Assembly (NCBI RefSeq): GCF_008373755.1
Contig: NZ_VUJV01000001.1
Coordinates: 1,241,685-1,305,684, forward strand
Direction of reading: 5' to 3'
DNA length: 64,000 bases
Source of the DNA: Nocardioides humilatus
Lineage (GTDB): Bacteria > Actinomycetota > Actinomycetes > Propionibacteriales > Nocardioidaceae
In this document: positions 33,068 to 40,931 of the stretch, one piece after another
How the letters are laid out: each line of letters opens with the position of its first letter
Numbering within the stretch: the stretch's first letter is position 1
The notes under the pieces: model-generated
What the model was told of the DNA's origin: nothing
The model's input: only the letters and a program-made list of their open reading frames with translations
The model's database searches: none
Position numbers and translations under genes: made by a program

Positions 33068-34081
33068 TTACTCCAGCGAGGTCTTGCGGGTGCGCCAGAC
33101 GTTGACCAGCACGGCGACGAGCACGACAGCGCCGCGGACGACCTGCTGGGCGTAGGGGTTGACGTTGAGAAGGACCATCCCGTTGAGGAGCGCGGCGATG
33201 AAGAGCACGCCCATCACGGTGCCGACGATCGAGCCCTTGCCTCCCGAGAGGGCGGCGCCGCCGATGATCGTCGCGGCGATCGCGTCGAACTCGAGGCCGA
33301 CGGCGATCGTGCTGTTGCCCGACGCGAGGAGCGCGGTCTGCAGGAGACCGGTGATCGCGGCTGCCACGGCAACGATCATCATCACCAGGATCTTGATGCG
33401 TCGCACGTTGATGCCCGACAGGTTCGCGGACTTGGCGTTGCCACCGACGGCGTAGATCGAGCGACCGAAGACGGTGTACTTGGCGATCACGATGAGCACG
33501 ACGAAGGTGCCGATCAGGTAGAGCGCGGGCACCGGGACCCCGAGGAAGCGGCCGTCGCCCCAGTAGAAGAACTCCTCCTGGTCGATGGGGAGCGGGAAGT
33601 TGTTGGTGAGCAGCTGGGCCAGACCCTTCAGCGCGAGGTAGAGCGCCAGCGTCGCGATGAAGGTCGGTACGCCGAAGTAGGCCCGCATCGCTCCCGCGAA
33701 CGCGCCGATCGCGGCCGCTGCGAGGAGCACCAGGAGCACGGCCAGCGGCATCGGGACGCCGTGCTTGACCACGAACACACCGAGCATCGACGACGACAAC
33801 GCGGCCATCGAGCCGACCGAGATGTCGATCTCGCCCGCCACGATGACGAGCGTCATCGCGAAGGCCACGATCCCGAAGAAGGCGGCGTTCTGCAGGATGC
33901 TCAGCTGGTTGTCCGTCGTCAGGAAGACCGGCGAGCGCACCGAGAGCACGACGTAGAGCAGGACGAGCACCGACAGGAGGCCGATGCCTTCCCAGGACCG
34001 GACGCGATGGAGGGCGCCCGACACCCGCGAGGTCGCCGTGGGCTGCTCCACTGCGGTTTCCGCGATGGCCATCTCAATCAT
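33068..34081 (-). CDS. Sugar ABC transporter permease, RbsC type
   Basis: 337-residue permease of the ribose/galactose (CUT2) importer family with about ten hydrophobic helices and the family motifs VIVAGEIDISVGS and GRSIYAVGGNAKSANLSGI; the late motif AATIIGGAALSGGKGSIVGT couples to the ATPase. The ATG at 34081 overlaps the ATPase stop; an in-frame ATG at 34072 is an alternative start. Probably a homodimer in the complex. Confidence 0.93.
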   Translation of the reverse strand: MIEMAIAETAVEQPTATSRVSGALHRVRSWEGIGLLSVLVLLYVVLSVRSPVFLTTDNQLSILQNAAFFGIVAFAMTLVIVAGEIDISVGSMAALSSSMLGVFVVKHGVPMPLAVLLVLLAAAAIGAFAGAMRAYFGVPTFIATLALYLALKGLAQLLTNNFPLPIDQEEFFYWGDGRFLGVPVPALYLIGTFVVLIVIAKYTVFGRSIYAVGGNAKSANLSGINVRRIKILVMMIVAVAAAITGLLQTALLASGNSTIAVGLEFDAIAATIIGGAALSGGKGSIVGTVMGVLFIAALLNGMVLLNVNPYAQQVVRGAVVLVAVLVNVWRTRKTSLE

Positions 34082-35573
34082 CTTCTTTCATGGTCAGGGC
34101 GAGGATGCGTTCGGCGTTGGACTCGGCACCGGTGAGCACCTCGCGGCTCCGGCCGGCGCGGAGGACGACCACCCGGTCGCACACCAGCGGCATCTCCTCC
34201 AGCTCGGAGGAGACGAAGATCGCCGAGTGGCCGGCGGCCGCGAGCTCACGGATGAGCGCGTAGACCTGGGCCTTCGCGTGCACGTCGATGCCGCGGGTCG
34301 GTTCGTCGAGGAGGAGGACCCGCATCTCGGCGGCCAGGGCGCGACCGATGACGGCCTTCTGCTGGTTGCCTCCCGACAACGTCCCGACCTCCTGGGCCGG
34401 CGACGACGTACGGATCGCGAGCTTGTCGATCGTGTCGGCCTGGAGACGCGACTCCGCGCGGCGGCGGAGCCAGATCTTGGGGAGGACCCGGCTGCGGGCG
34501 GTCAGGAGGACGTTCTCCCCCGTGCCCATGGCGGGCACGATGCCCGCGCCCTTCCGGTCCTCGGAGGTCATCGCCACGCGTCGGGCCAGCATCTTGCGGG
34601 GCCGGCGGCCGCGGACCTCCTTGCCGTTGACCCACACCGAGCCGCGGACGTCGTGGCGCAGACCGAAGATGGCCTCGAGCAGCTCGGTGCGACCGGAGCC
34701 GAGGAAGCCGGCGATGCCGAGGACCTCGCCCTCGTGGAGGTCGAAGCTGACGTCCTCCAGGACGCCGTCGACCGCGAGCCCGCGCACGGAGAGTGCGACC
34801 GGGGCGTCGGAGCGGTCGTGGTAGACGGCGGCGGCGACGTCGGTGACCTCGCCCGCGATCATGGCGGCCACCCTCTCCGGGCTGGCCTCACCGATGCCGA
34901 GCGTCGCGACCTCGCGGCCGTCGCGGAAGACGGTCATGGCGTCGGCAACCAGCGGGATCTCGTTCATCCGGTGGGAGACGTAGATGACGCTGACCCCCGT
35001 CGCGGCGAGCCGACGGACCAGGGCGAGGAGCACCTCGACCTCGGAAGCGTTGAGTGCGCTGGTCGGCTCGTCGAGGATCAGCACGTCGGGGTTATCGACC
35101 AGTGCCTTCGCGATCTCGACCAGCTGCTGCTGCGCGATCGGGAGGCTGCCGACCAGCTGCCACAGCGGGATGTCCTCGCCGAGCTGGTCCAGCGCTCGCC
35201 GCGCATCGTCTTGGAGCCGCTCCTGGTCGATGAACCCGAGCCGGGAGGACCAGCGGCCCATCGTGATGTTCTCGGCGACGGTGAGACCGGGGACCAGGCT
35301 GAACTCCTGGTGCACCACTGAGATGCCACCGGACCGGGCGGCACCCGGGCCGTCCCAGCGCACGTCCTTGCCGTTGAGGCGGATCGTGCCCGAGTCGGGT
35401 TGAACGGCTCCCGAGACGAGGTTGACCAGGGTCGACTTGCCGGCGCCGTTCTTGCCGAGCAGCGCGCGGACCTCGCCGCGCCGCAGCGTGAAGTCGACGT
35501 CGGTCAGCGCCTGGACGGTGCCGTAGCGCTTCGTGAGGTTGCGGCATTCCAGGACTGGGACGACGACGTCCAT
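34074..35573 (-). CDS. Sugar ABC transporter ATP-binding protein, RbsA type (two nucleotide-binding domains)
   Basis: 499 residues with two fused ABC domains, typical of CUT2 importers. Domain 1: Walker A GKNGAGKST, Walker B VLILDEPTSAL. Domain 2 has the expected degenerate Walker A (FLGSGRTELL) with signature LSGGNQQKA and Walker B LLLDEPTRGID. Energises uptake through the RbsC-type permease. AGGTGA precedes the ATG at 35573. Separated from the binding-protein gene by a 128-bp region with two hairpins. Confidence 0.95.
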   Translation of the reverse strand: MDVVVPVLECRNLTKRYGTVQALTDVDFTLRRGEVRALLGKNGAGKSTLVNLVSGAVQPDSGTIRLNGKDVRWDGPGAARSGGISVVHQEFSLVPGLTVAENITMGRWSSRLGFIDQERLQDDARRALDQLGEDIPLWQLVGSLPIAQQQLVEIAKALVDNPDVLILDEPTSALNASEVEVLLALVRRLAATGVSVIYVSHRMNEIPLVADAMTVFRDGREVATLGIGEASPERVAAMIAGEVTDVAAAVYHDRSDAPVALSVRGLAVDGVLEDVSFDLHEGEVLGIAGFLGSGRTELLEAIFGLRHDVRGSVWVNGKEVRGRRPRKMLARRVAMTSEDRKGAGIVPAMGTGENVLLTARSRVLPKIWLRRRAESRLQADTIDKLAIRTSSPAQEVGTLSGGNQQKAVIGRALAAEMRVLLLDEPTRGIDVHAKAQVYALIRELAAAGHSAIFVSSELEEMPLVCDRVVVLRAGRSREVLTGAESNAERILALTMKEDD

Positions 35574-35634
35574 GTGCTCACCTGACCTGGTCGAGATTGA
35601 CGGATGACGTGGGGGCGGTTCGGGCCCGGGCCCG

Positions 35635-35698
35635 GGGGTGGCCGTCCGATCGGGACGGCCACCCCTGGATGTTGCTCCCCGGTGTGTCTCTTGGGGAG
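35635..35698 (-). terminator. Intercistronic hairpins between binding-protein and ATPase genes
   Basis: A 13-bp perfect stem (arms 35635-35647 and 35653-35665, 5-nt loop) and a smaller CTCCCC/GGGGAG stem (35675-35680 with 35693-35698) directly follow the binding-protein stop on the minus strand. Such structures commonly protect the 3' end of the binding-protein mRNA and partly terminate, giving excess binding protein over membrane components. Confidence 0.7.
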
Positions 35699-35701
35699 TA
35701 C

Positions 35702-36718
35702 TTACTCGGCGTCGTCGAGGAACGCCTGGACCGTGTCCGGGTTGGCGCGGTCGTAGACGATGCCCGGGAGCTCGACCTCGAACGGGTCGTTCTCGCCACC
35801 GGCGATGGCCTTCTTGGCCATCTCGTAGGCGCCCTCAGCGGTCGCGACGGGGTCCTGCCCGGTGGTCACCTGGAGGATGCCGTCGTCGTCGAGCAGGTAC
35901 TCCGCCAGCTGCGCGGAGATGTCGGTGCCGAAGACCGGGATGTCCGCACCGGCCTGGTTGACCGCCACGACCGCACCGACGGTGCCGCCGTCGTTGGACG
36001 CCCAGAAGAGGTCGACGTCGTCGTGCGCGGTGAGGATGTCACCCGCGACGGTCGTCGCCTTGTCGGCCAGGTAGGCCTCCTGGTCGGTCACGTAGTTGGC
36101 GTCGATGCCCGCGGCCTCCAGGGCCTCCTTGAATCCGGCCTTGCGCAGCTTGCACGCCGAGGCGATGTCGCAGTTGAGGATCGCGATGTTCGCCGCGCCG
36201 TCGAGGTTCTCGTTGATGTAGGCGGCGGCGAGCTCACCCGTGCCGGTGCCGAGCGCGGTGTTGTCGGACTGGATGACGCCCGAGGAGTTCTCCGGGTCCA
36301 GCGCCGAGTCGGTGCAGTTGCCGTAGCAGATCAGCGTGATGCCGGCGTTCTGGATGGCCTGCATCGTCGCGATGGAGGCGTCGCCGCCCGCGGGCTGCAT
36401 CAGGATCGCGTCGACCTGGGCCTGGATCATGTTCTGCGCGACCTGCGACTCGGTGGCCGGGTCGTTGTTGGAGAGACCGGTCGTCACCGAACCACCGTCA
36501 GCCTCGACGGCCTCGCGGAGGCCGGACTCGATGCCCTGGTAGTAGGTGTCGCCCTGCAGCATGATGACGCCGACCTTGAGGCCCTTGCCTTCCTTCTTGT
36601 CGGCCTCGGATGCGGGCGAGTTGCCGCACGCGGCGAGCGACACGGCCAGGAGGCTCGCGCCGACGACCAGCGCGGGCCGGCGCCAGGTCGCCCCGGCTCG
36701 AGTGGACCTACGGAACAT
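35702..36718 (-). CDS. Sugar ABC transporter substrate-binding lipoprotein, RbsB type
   Basis: 338-residue CUT2-type periplasmic-binding-protein homologue (Peripla_BP_4). The signal peptide ends in lipobox SLAACG, so the protein is lipid-anchored outside the membrane. The mature fold starts KVGVIMLQGDTYY, with family segments DAILMQPAG and VFGTDIS. Four cysteines (CYGNC and NCDIASACK) could form extracellular disulphides, unusual for the family. AAGGAG precedes the ATG. It is the first gene of the sixteen-gene operon and lies behind TGCAAC-type operators. Confidence 0.92.
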   Translation of the reverse strand: MFRRSTRAGATWRRPALVVGASLLAVSLAACGNSPASEADKKEGKGLKVGVIMLQGDTYYQGIESGLREAVEADGGSVTTGLSNNDPATESQVAQNMIQAQVDAILMQPAGGDASIATMQAIQNAGITLICYGNCTDSALDPENSSGVIQSDNTALGTGTGELAAAYINENLDGAANIAILNCDIASACKLRKAGFKEALEAAGIDANYVTDQEAYLADKATTVAGDILTAHDDVDLFWASNDGGTVGAVVAVNQAGADIPVFGTDISAQLAEYLLDDDGILQVTTGQDPVATAEGAYEMAKKAIAGGENDPFEVELPGIVYDRANPDTVQAFLDDAE

Positions 36719-36759
36719 TCTGACTCCTTATGACCGGCCCCCCACCGGGGCTCATGCTG

Positions 36760-36838
36760 TGCAACACGATTGCGTTACGTGGAACAGTGAACGGGATCAC
36801 ATTCCGGGCTGTCAAGCATTGTGTGCAACTTTGTTGCA
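36760..36838. promoter_or_regulatory. Two TGCAAC-N3-GTTGCA operators in the divergent transporter/IclR promoter
   Basis: A perfect palindrome TGCAACTTTGTTGCA at 36824-36838 and a degenerate one TGCAACACGATTGCG at 36760-36774 lie between the binding-protein gene (start 36718) and the divergent IclR gene (start 36920). Their centres are 64 bp apart. The same motif occurs once more upstream of the dehydratase at 39797, so these are likely binding sites of the local IclR or GntR regulator. Confidence 0.75.
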
Positions 36839-36919
36839 TTAGATGCACCTTCCTCGCTTCTGTGAAAGACTGCGGCCCGGGCCAGCAGCACCCGCAGCCC
36901 GAGTCCTAGAGAGGTCGAC

Positions 36920-37708
36920 ATGGCGGCAAGTCCCGAGAACGGCAGCCGGGCGACGACACGCACCTTGCTGCGCGGTCTCACGCTCCTCGAGATGATCGGC
37001 GAAGCTCGAGACGGTGCGACCGTGACCGAGCTGGCGGCCGGCGCCGAGCTCGACAAGGGCACCGTGTCGCGGCTGCTCGGCACGTTGCGCGACGCCGGCT
37101 GGGCCAACCAGTCGCCCGAGGACCGCCGCTACCGACTGGCCGGCAAGGCGCTCGCGCTCTCGCACGACTACACCAACCGGGTCGACCTCCGCGCCCTGGC
37201 GATGCCGCTGCTCTCGAAGCTCCGCGACGACTGGGACGAGACCGTCCACCTCGGAGTCATCGAGGGCCAGGAGGTCGTCTACGTCGAGCGCCTCGAGCCC
37301 AAGGCCACCGTGCGGGTGATGTCGATCGTGGGACAGCGCATGCCGATCGCGAGCACCGCGATGGGCAAGGCGTTCCTGTCCGTGCTGCCCGAGGAGGAGC
37401 GGACTCGGCGCGCACGGGAGCAGGAGCTGGTGCGACGTACGGAGCACAGCATCACCGACCACGACGAGTTCCTCGCCGACCTGGTGCGGAGCGCGAAGCG
37501 GGGCTACGCGATCGACCGCGAGGAGAACGACGCCGAGATCACCTGCGTCGGCTCCGCGGTCACCGACGTGACCGGACGCCCCACGGCGACGATCAGCGTG
37601 TCGGGACCGTCCTACCGCATGAAGCGCAGGGTGGCCGAGGTTGGGAAAGCGTGCGCCGAGGCGGCTGCTTCCATCAGCCGTGCCCTCGGCGACGCCACCC
37701 AGGCGTGA
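36920..37708 (+). CDS. IclR-family transcriptional regulator
   Basis: 262 residues: N-terminal winged helix (RGLTLLEMIGEARDGATVTE, then DKGTVSRLLGTLRDAGW) and C-terminal effector domain (HLGVIEGQEVVYVERLEP, ASTAMGKAFLS) typical of IclR/KdgR proteins, which often sense keto-deoxy sugar acids or pyruvate derivatives. Divergent from the sugar-acid operon and next to two matching operators, so it is the prime candidate for its control. GAGAGG precedes the ATG. Confidence 0.94.
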   Translation: MAASPENGSRATTRTLLRGLTLLEMIGEARDGATVTELAAGAELDKGTVSRLLGTLRDAGWANQSPEDRRYRLAGKALALSHDYTNRVDLRALAMPLLSKLRDDWDETVHLGVIEGQEVVYVERLEPKATVRVMSIVGQRMPIASTAMGKAFLSVLPEEERTRRAREQELVRRTEHSITDHDEFLADLVRSAKRGYAIDREENDAEITCVGSAVTDVTGRPTATISVSGPSYRMKRRVAEVGKACAEAAASISRALGDATQA

Positions 37709-37770
37709 GCCTCGCCGTCCCCCCAGCGTGTTGCCCACGAGACTCACCCCCCGCGCCCCGCTCTTGCTAG

Positions 37771-37798
37771 CCATTCATCCTACGAATAGGATGAATGG
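37771..37798. promoter_or_regulatory. Perfect 12-bp-arm palindrome upstream of the GntR gene
   Basis: CCATTCATCCTA (37771-37782), spacer CGAA, then the exact complement TAGGATGAATGG (37787-37798). It is A/T-rich against the local base composition, lies 46 bp before the GntR start and about 60 bp after the IclR stop. Best read as the GntR autoregulatory operator; weak terminator function for iclR is an alternative. Confidence 0.7.
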
Positions 37799-37843
37799 AA
37801 TGATTGCGGTGGTCAACCCCCTCGGCACGATGGGAGACGCACG

Positions 37844-38533
37844 GTGACCGAGCCCCTCAGCAAGACCGTCAGCGACTCGCTGCTGGCCCGGATCGCGCGC
37901 GGTGAGTACCGCGCCGGCGACCGCCTGCCGACCGAGGTGGAGCTGATGGCCGAGTACGGCGTCGGCCGCAACACCGTCCGCGAGGCCATGCAGGGACTGC
38001 GCACTCTCGGACTGGTCGAGATCCGCCCCCGACTGGGTGCGACCGTCCTCGACAGCCCGGCCGGCACGCCGCTGACCCGGTCGGCGATCTCGGTGCTCCT
38101 CAACGAGCACACGATCGACGAGCTCTACGAGGTGCGCCTGATTCTCGAGCCGGCCGCCGCGGCCAAGGCGGCCATCGAGCGCACCGATGCGGACCTGGCG
38201 GCCATCCGCCGCGCCCTCACGCACTTCCGGGTCGCCTTCGAGACCGGCGACAACGTCTACGAGGCCGACATCGAGTTTCACCAGGCGGTGGCTCAGGCGA
38301 GCGGCAACGGCGTGATGGCGCGGATCCTCGCGCCCGTGTCCGACCTGCTCGCCGCAGCGCGCCAGGCGACCGGCACGCTGCCCGTCGCGGTCGAGCGCGC
38401 CCTGCACGAGCACGAGGCGATCGCCGCGGCGATCGAGGCAAGGTCGAGCCGTCGCGCGAAGGCGGCCATGGCCACCCACATCGAGTCGGCGATCTGGGCG
38501 ATCGGCCAGCTGAAGGACGAGAACGCTTCCTAG
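37844..38533 (+). CDS. GntR-family regulator, FadR/FCD subfamily
   Basis: 229 residues: N-terminal wHTH (GDRLPTEVELMAEYGVGRNT, with VREAMQGLRTLGLV) and an all-helical FCD ligand domain with metal-binding residues expected in the EADIEFHQAVAQASGN and HEHEAIAAAI helices. FCD regulators of sugar acids include UxuR, ExuR and DgoR, fitting the neighbourhood. The GTG at 37844 has GGGAGA seven bases upstream. It ends seven bases before the convergent dehydratase stop codon. Confidence 0.93.
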   Translation: MTEPLSKTVSDSLLARIARGEYRAGDRLPTEVELMAEYGVGRNTVREAMQGLRTLGLVEIRPRLGATVLDSPAGTPLTRSAISVLLNEHTIDELYEVRLILEPAAAAKAAIERTDADLAAIRRALTHFRVAFETGDNVYEADIEFHQAVAQASGNGVMARILAPVSDLLAAARQATGTLPVAVERALHEHEAIAAAIEARSSRRAKAAMATHIESAIWAIGQLKDENAS

Positions 38534-38540
38534 CGGGCGA

Positions 38541-39797
38541 TCAGGCGAGCCGGGGGTCGCTGGGCCGCACCGGGTCGGCAGGGTCGGCCCACCGGGTGTT
38601 GGGCATCAGCGGGAACCACCCCGGGCGCCCCGGGTCGCGGTCATAGGGATAGCCACCCAGCCGCCGGAACTCCTCGGCATACTCAGCGACCTTGTCGCGG
38701 TCGAGCTCGACACCGAGGCCAGGGCCGTCGGGCACGGCGATCGTGCCGTCGGCGTACTCCATCTTGCCGCCGACGATGATGTCGTCGCGGAGCTGGTGGT
38801 AGTGCGCGTCGGCCGTGTAGGTGAGGTTGGGCAGCACCGCGCCGAGGTGGAGCATCGTCGCGAGCTGGATGCCGAGCTCACCCGAGCTGTGCACCGCGAT
38901 CGGCATCTGGAACGTCTCGCAGACTCCGGCCGCCTTCACGCACGGCCGGATGCCGCCCCAGAAGGTGGTGTCGAGCAGGATGACGTCGACAGCGCGGCGC
39001 ATCATGTTGCTCGCCAGCTGCTCGAAGTTGACCACGACCTGGTTGGTCGCGAGCAGCAGGCCGGGACGGCGGACCTGGCGCATCCCCTCCAGGCCCCAGG
39101 TCGGGTCCTCGAGGAAGTCGTTGCGGACGCCTTGGATGCGGTCGGCGACGCGGATGCTCTCCTCGATGCTCAGCGAGCCGTTGGGGTCATAGCGGAACGA
39201 GTCGCCGGGCAGTGCCTCGGCAACGGCGAGGTAGCAGTCGATCTCGTAGTCGGGCCCGAAGACACCGCCCTTGAGCTTGTGGGAGGTGAAGCCGTGCTGC
39301 TTCTTGAGGTCGAGGGCGTGCTCGACGAGCTGGTCGGGCGTCCGCACCTCGCCCGCCCCGGTCTCGGGGTCGCCGTAGCGGTAGAAGAGGTAGCTCGCGA
39401 AGCCGACCTGGTCGCGCACGCGCCCGCCGAGGAGGTCATGGACCGGGACCCCGAGCTTCTTGCCGACCAGGTCGAGGCACGCGAACTCGAGCGCGGCGTG
39501 CAGCTGGGTCCGGTTGTTGTAGAGGCTGGCCGTCGGGTTGCAGATCGCGAACCGCAGCTCCTCGAGACGGAACGGGCTGTGGCCACGGAGGTAGGTCAGC
39601 AGCCCCACGATCGCCGCCTCGGCGCTCTCGCCGCCGCCGCCCATCTCGCCCAGGCCCACCAGGCCGTCGGCCGTCTCGACCTCGACGATCGTGCGCACGA
39701 AGCGGCCCCAGTGCGCGCCGACCGCGTGGCGCAACGGCGCCTCCAGCGGGACGCTGACCGTGGTGGCGCGGATGTCGACGATGACGAAGTCACTCAT
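38541..39797 (-). CDS. Enolase-superfamily sugar-acid dehydratase (glucarate dehydratase-like)
   Basis: 418-residue member of the mandelate-racemase/glucarate-dehydratase branch. The catalytic K-x-K is in SHKLKGGVF, metal ligands are in RYDPNGS, FLEDPTW and ATNQVV, and the catalytic histidine is in VHSSGELG. This ordering (DPNG, EDP, ATN, H) is that of glucarate dehydratases, so an acid-sugar such as glucarate, galactarate or another aldarate is the likely substrate, giving a keto-deoxy acid. It is separate from the main operon but carries the same TGCAAC operator, suggesting co-regulation. Confidence 0.9.
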   Translation of the reverse strand: MSDFVIVDIRATTVSVPLEAPLRHAVGAHWGRFVRTIVEVETADGLVGLGEMGGGGESAEAAIVGLLTYLRGHSPFRLEELRFAICNPTASLYNNRTQLHAALEFACLDLVGKKLGVPVHDLLGGRVRDQVGFASYLFYRYGDPETGAGEVRTPDQLVEHALDLKKQHGFTSHKLKGGVFGPDYEIDCYLAVAEALPGDSFRYDPNGSLSIEESIRVADRIQGVRNDFLEDPTWGLEGMRQVRRPGLLLATNQVVVNFEQLASNMMRRAVDVILLDTTFWGGIRPCVKAAGVCETFQMPIAVHSSGELGIQLATMLHLGAVLPNLTYTADAHYHQLRDDIIVGGKMEYADGTIAVPDGPGLGVELDRDKVAEYAEEFRRLGGYPYDRDPGRPGWFPLMPNTRWADPADPVRPSDPRLA

Positions 39798-39820
39798 GCG
39801 GAGTCCCTAGATTCGTTCTA

Positions 39821-39835
39821 TGCAACGTTGTTGCA
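39821..39835. promoter_or_regulatory. TGCAAC-N3-GTTGCA operator upstream of the dehydratase gene
   Basis: The perfect palindrome TGCAACGTTGTTGCA lies 24 bp upstream of the dehydratase ATG (39797). It is identical in both arms to the operator at 36824-36838, tying the gene to the transporter operon. Placed near the expected core promoter, which fits repression. Confidence 0.72.
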
Positions 39836-39868
39836 CAGGCTACTTCCGTCGGGACCGACTGTCCACCA

Positions 39869-40870
39869 CTAGGGGACGAGCACGACCTTCCCGACATTGC
39901 GCCGCTCGGCGAGCATCAGGTGCGCGTCGCCGGCCCGGTCGAACGAGAACGCCTCGGCGACCACCGGCTGCACGGTGCCGTCGGCGATCAGCTCGCGCAA
40001 CGGACCGATCCACGGCTCGAGGGTGCCCGCGTCGTCCCAGAGCGCCAGCATGTTGAGGCCGATGACCGCCTTGGAGGTCGACATCTGCTTGACGAGGTTG
40101 AAGCGCGGCATCCGCACCATCGTCTTCGCAGCCTGCACCAAGTTGCGGCTTGCGCCGTCCATCACCGAGGAGGCACCGAAGGCGACGAGGCGACCGCCGG
40201 GGCGCAGCAGGTCGTAGCTGGTGCGGAAGCTGGGCCCGCCGATCGCGTCCATCACCAGGTCGAAGGGCGGCAGCCCCTTCTGCCAGTCCTTGCGCGTGTA
40301 GTCGTGCGCCACGTCGACGCCGAACCCGCGGATCGCGTCGTGCTTGCCCGGCGACGCGGTCCCGTGGACCTCAGCACCGATCTTCTTGGCGATCTGGGTC
40401 GCCGCGATGCCGACACCGCCAGCGGCCGCATGGAGGAGCACCCGCTCGCCGGGCTGCACGGCGCCGTACCTCACCAGACCAGCCCAGGCGGTCGCGTAGT
40501 TGACCGGGATCGCCGCGCCCTGCTCGAAGGTCAGGCTGTCGTCGAGAGGTACGACGTCGCGCGCCCCGACCACGACCTTCTCCGCGTAGCCGCCGAAGTG
40601 GGTGCCGGCCATGACGCGGTCGCCGACCGCGATGCCGCCGACGCCCTCACCGACCGCCGTCACCAGGCCGGCCACCTCGTAGCCCACGACCATCGGCGGC
40701 TTGGGCGCATCGGGGTAGAACCCGACCCGGGCCATCGTGTCGGCGAAGTTGACGCCCGACGCTCGGACATCGATCGCGACCTGGCCGGGACCAGGAGGAC
40801 CGGGGTCGGGACGATCCTGGACCTTGAGGACGTCGAGGCCGCCGTGGCGGGTGATGACGACTGCACGCAT
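39869..40870 (-). CDS. NADPH:quinone oxidoreductase-like MDR protein
   Basis: 333-residue zinc-free medium-chain reductase of the quinone-oxidoreductase (QOR) group. Characteristic are ASGVNFADTMAR near the N-terminus, the NADPH-binding LLHAAAGGVGIAATQIAK and VMDAIGGPSFR. It probably reduces quinones or enals using NADPH. The ATG at 40870 (MRAVVIT) fits the family; an upstream ATG at 40888 is possible. No link to its neighbours is evident. Confidence 0.9.
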   Translation of the reverse strand: MRAVVITRHGGLDVLKVQDRPDPGPPGPGQVAIDVRASGVNFADTMARVGFYPDAPKPPMVVGYEVAGLVTAVGEGVGGIAVGDRVMAGTHFGGYAEKVVVGARDVVPLDDSLTFEQGAAIPVNYATAWAGLVRYGAVQPGERVLLHAAAGGVGIAATQIAKKIGAEVHGTASPGKHDAIRGFGVDVAHDYTRKDWQKGLPPFDLVMDAIGGPSFRTSYDLLRPGGRLVAFGASSVMDGASRNLVQAAKTMVRMPRFNLVKQMSTSKAVIGLNMLALWDDAGTLEPWIGPLRELIADGTVQPVVAEAFSFDRAGDAHLMLAERRNVGKVVLVP

Positions 40871-40931
40871 GACGGAGACCGTAGCCATCCCAGCGGCCCG
40901 ACGCGTCCTGCCAGGGTCGGAACTCCGAGCG

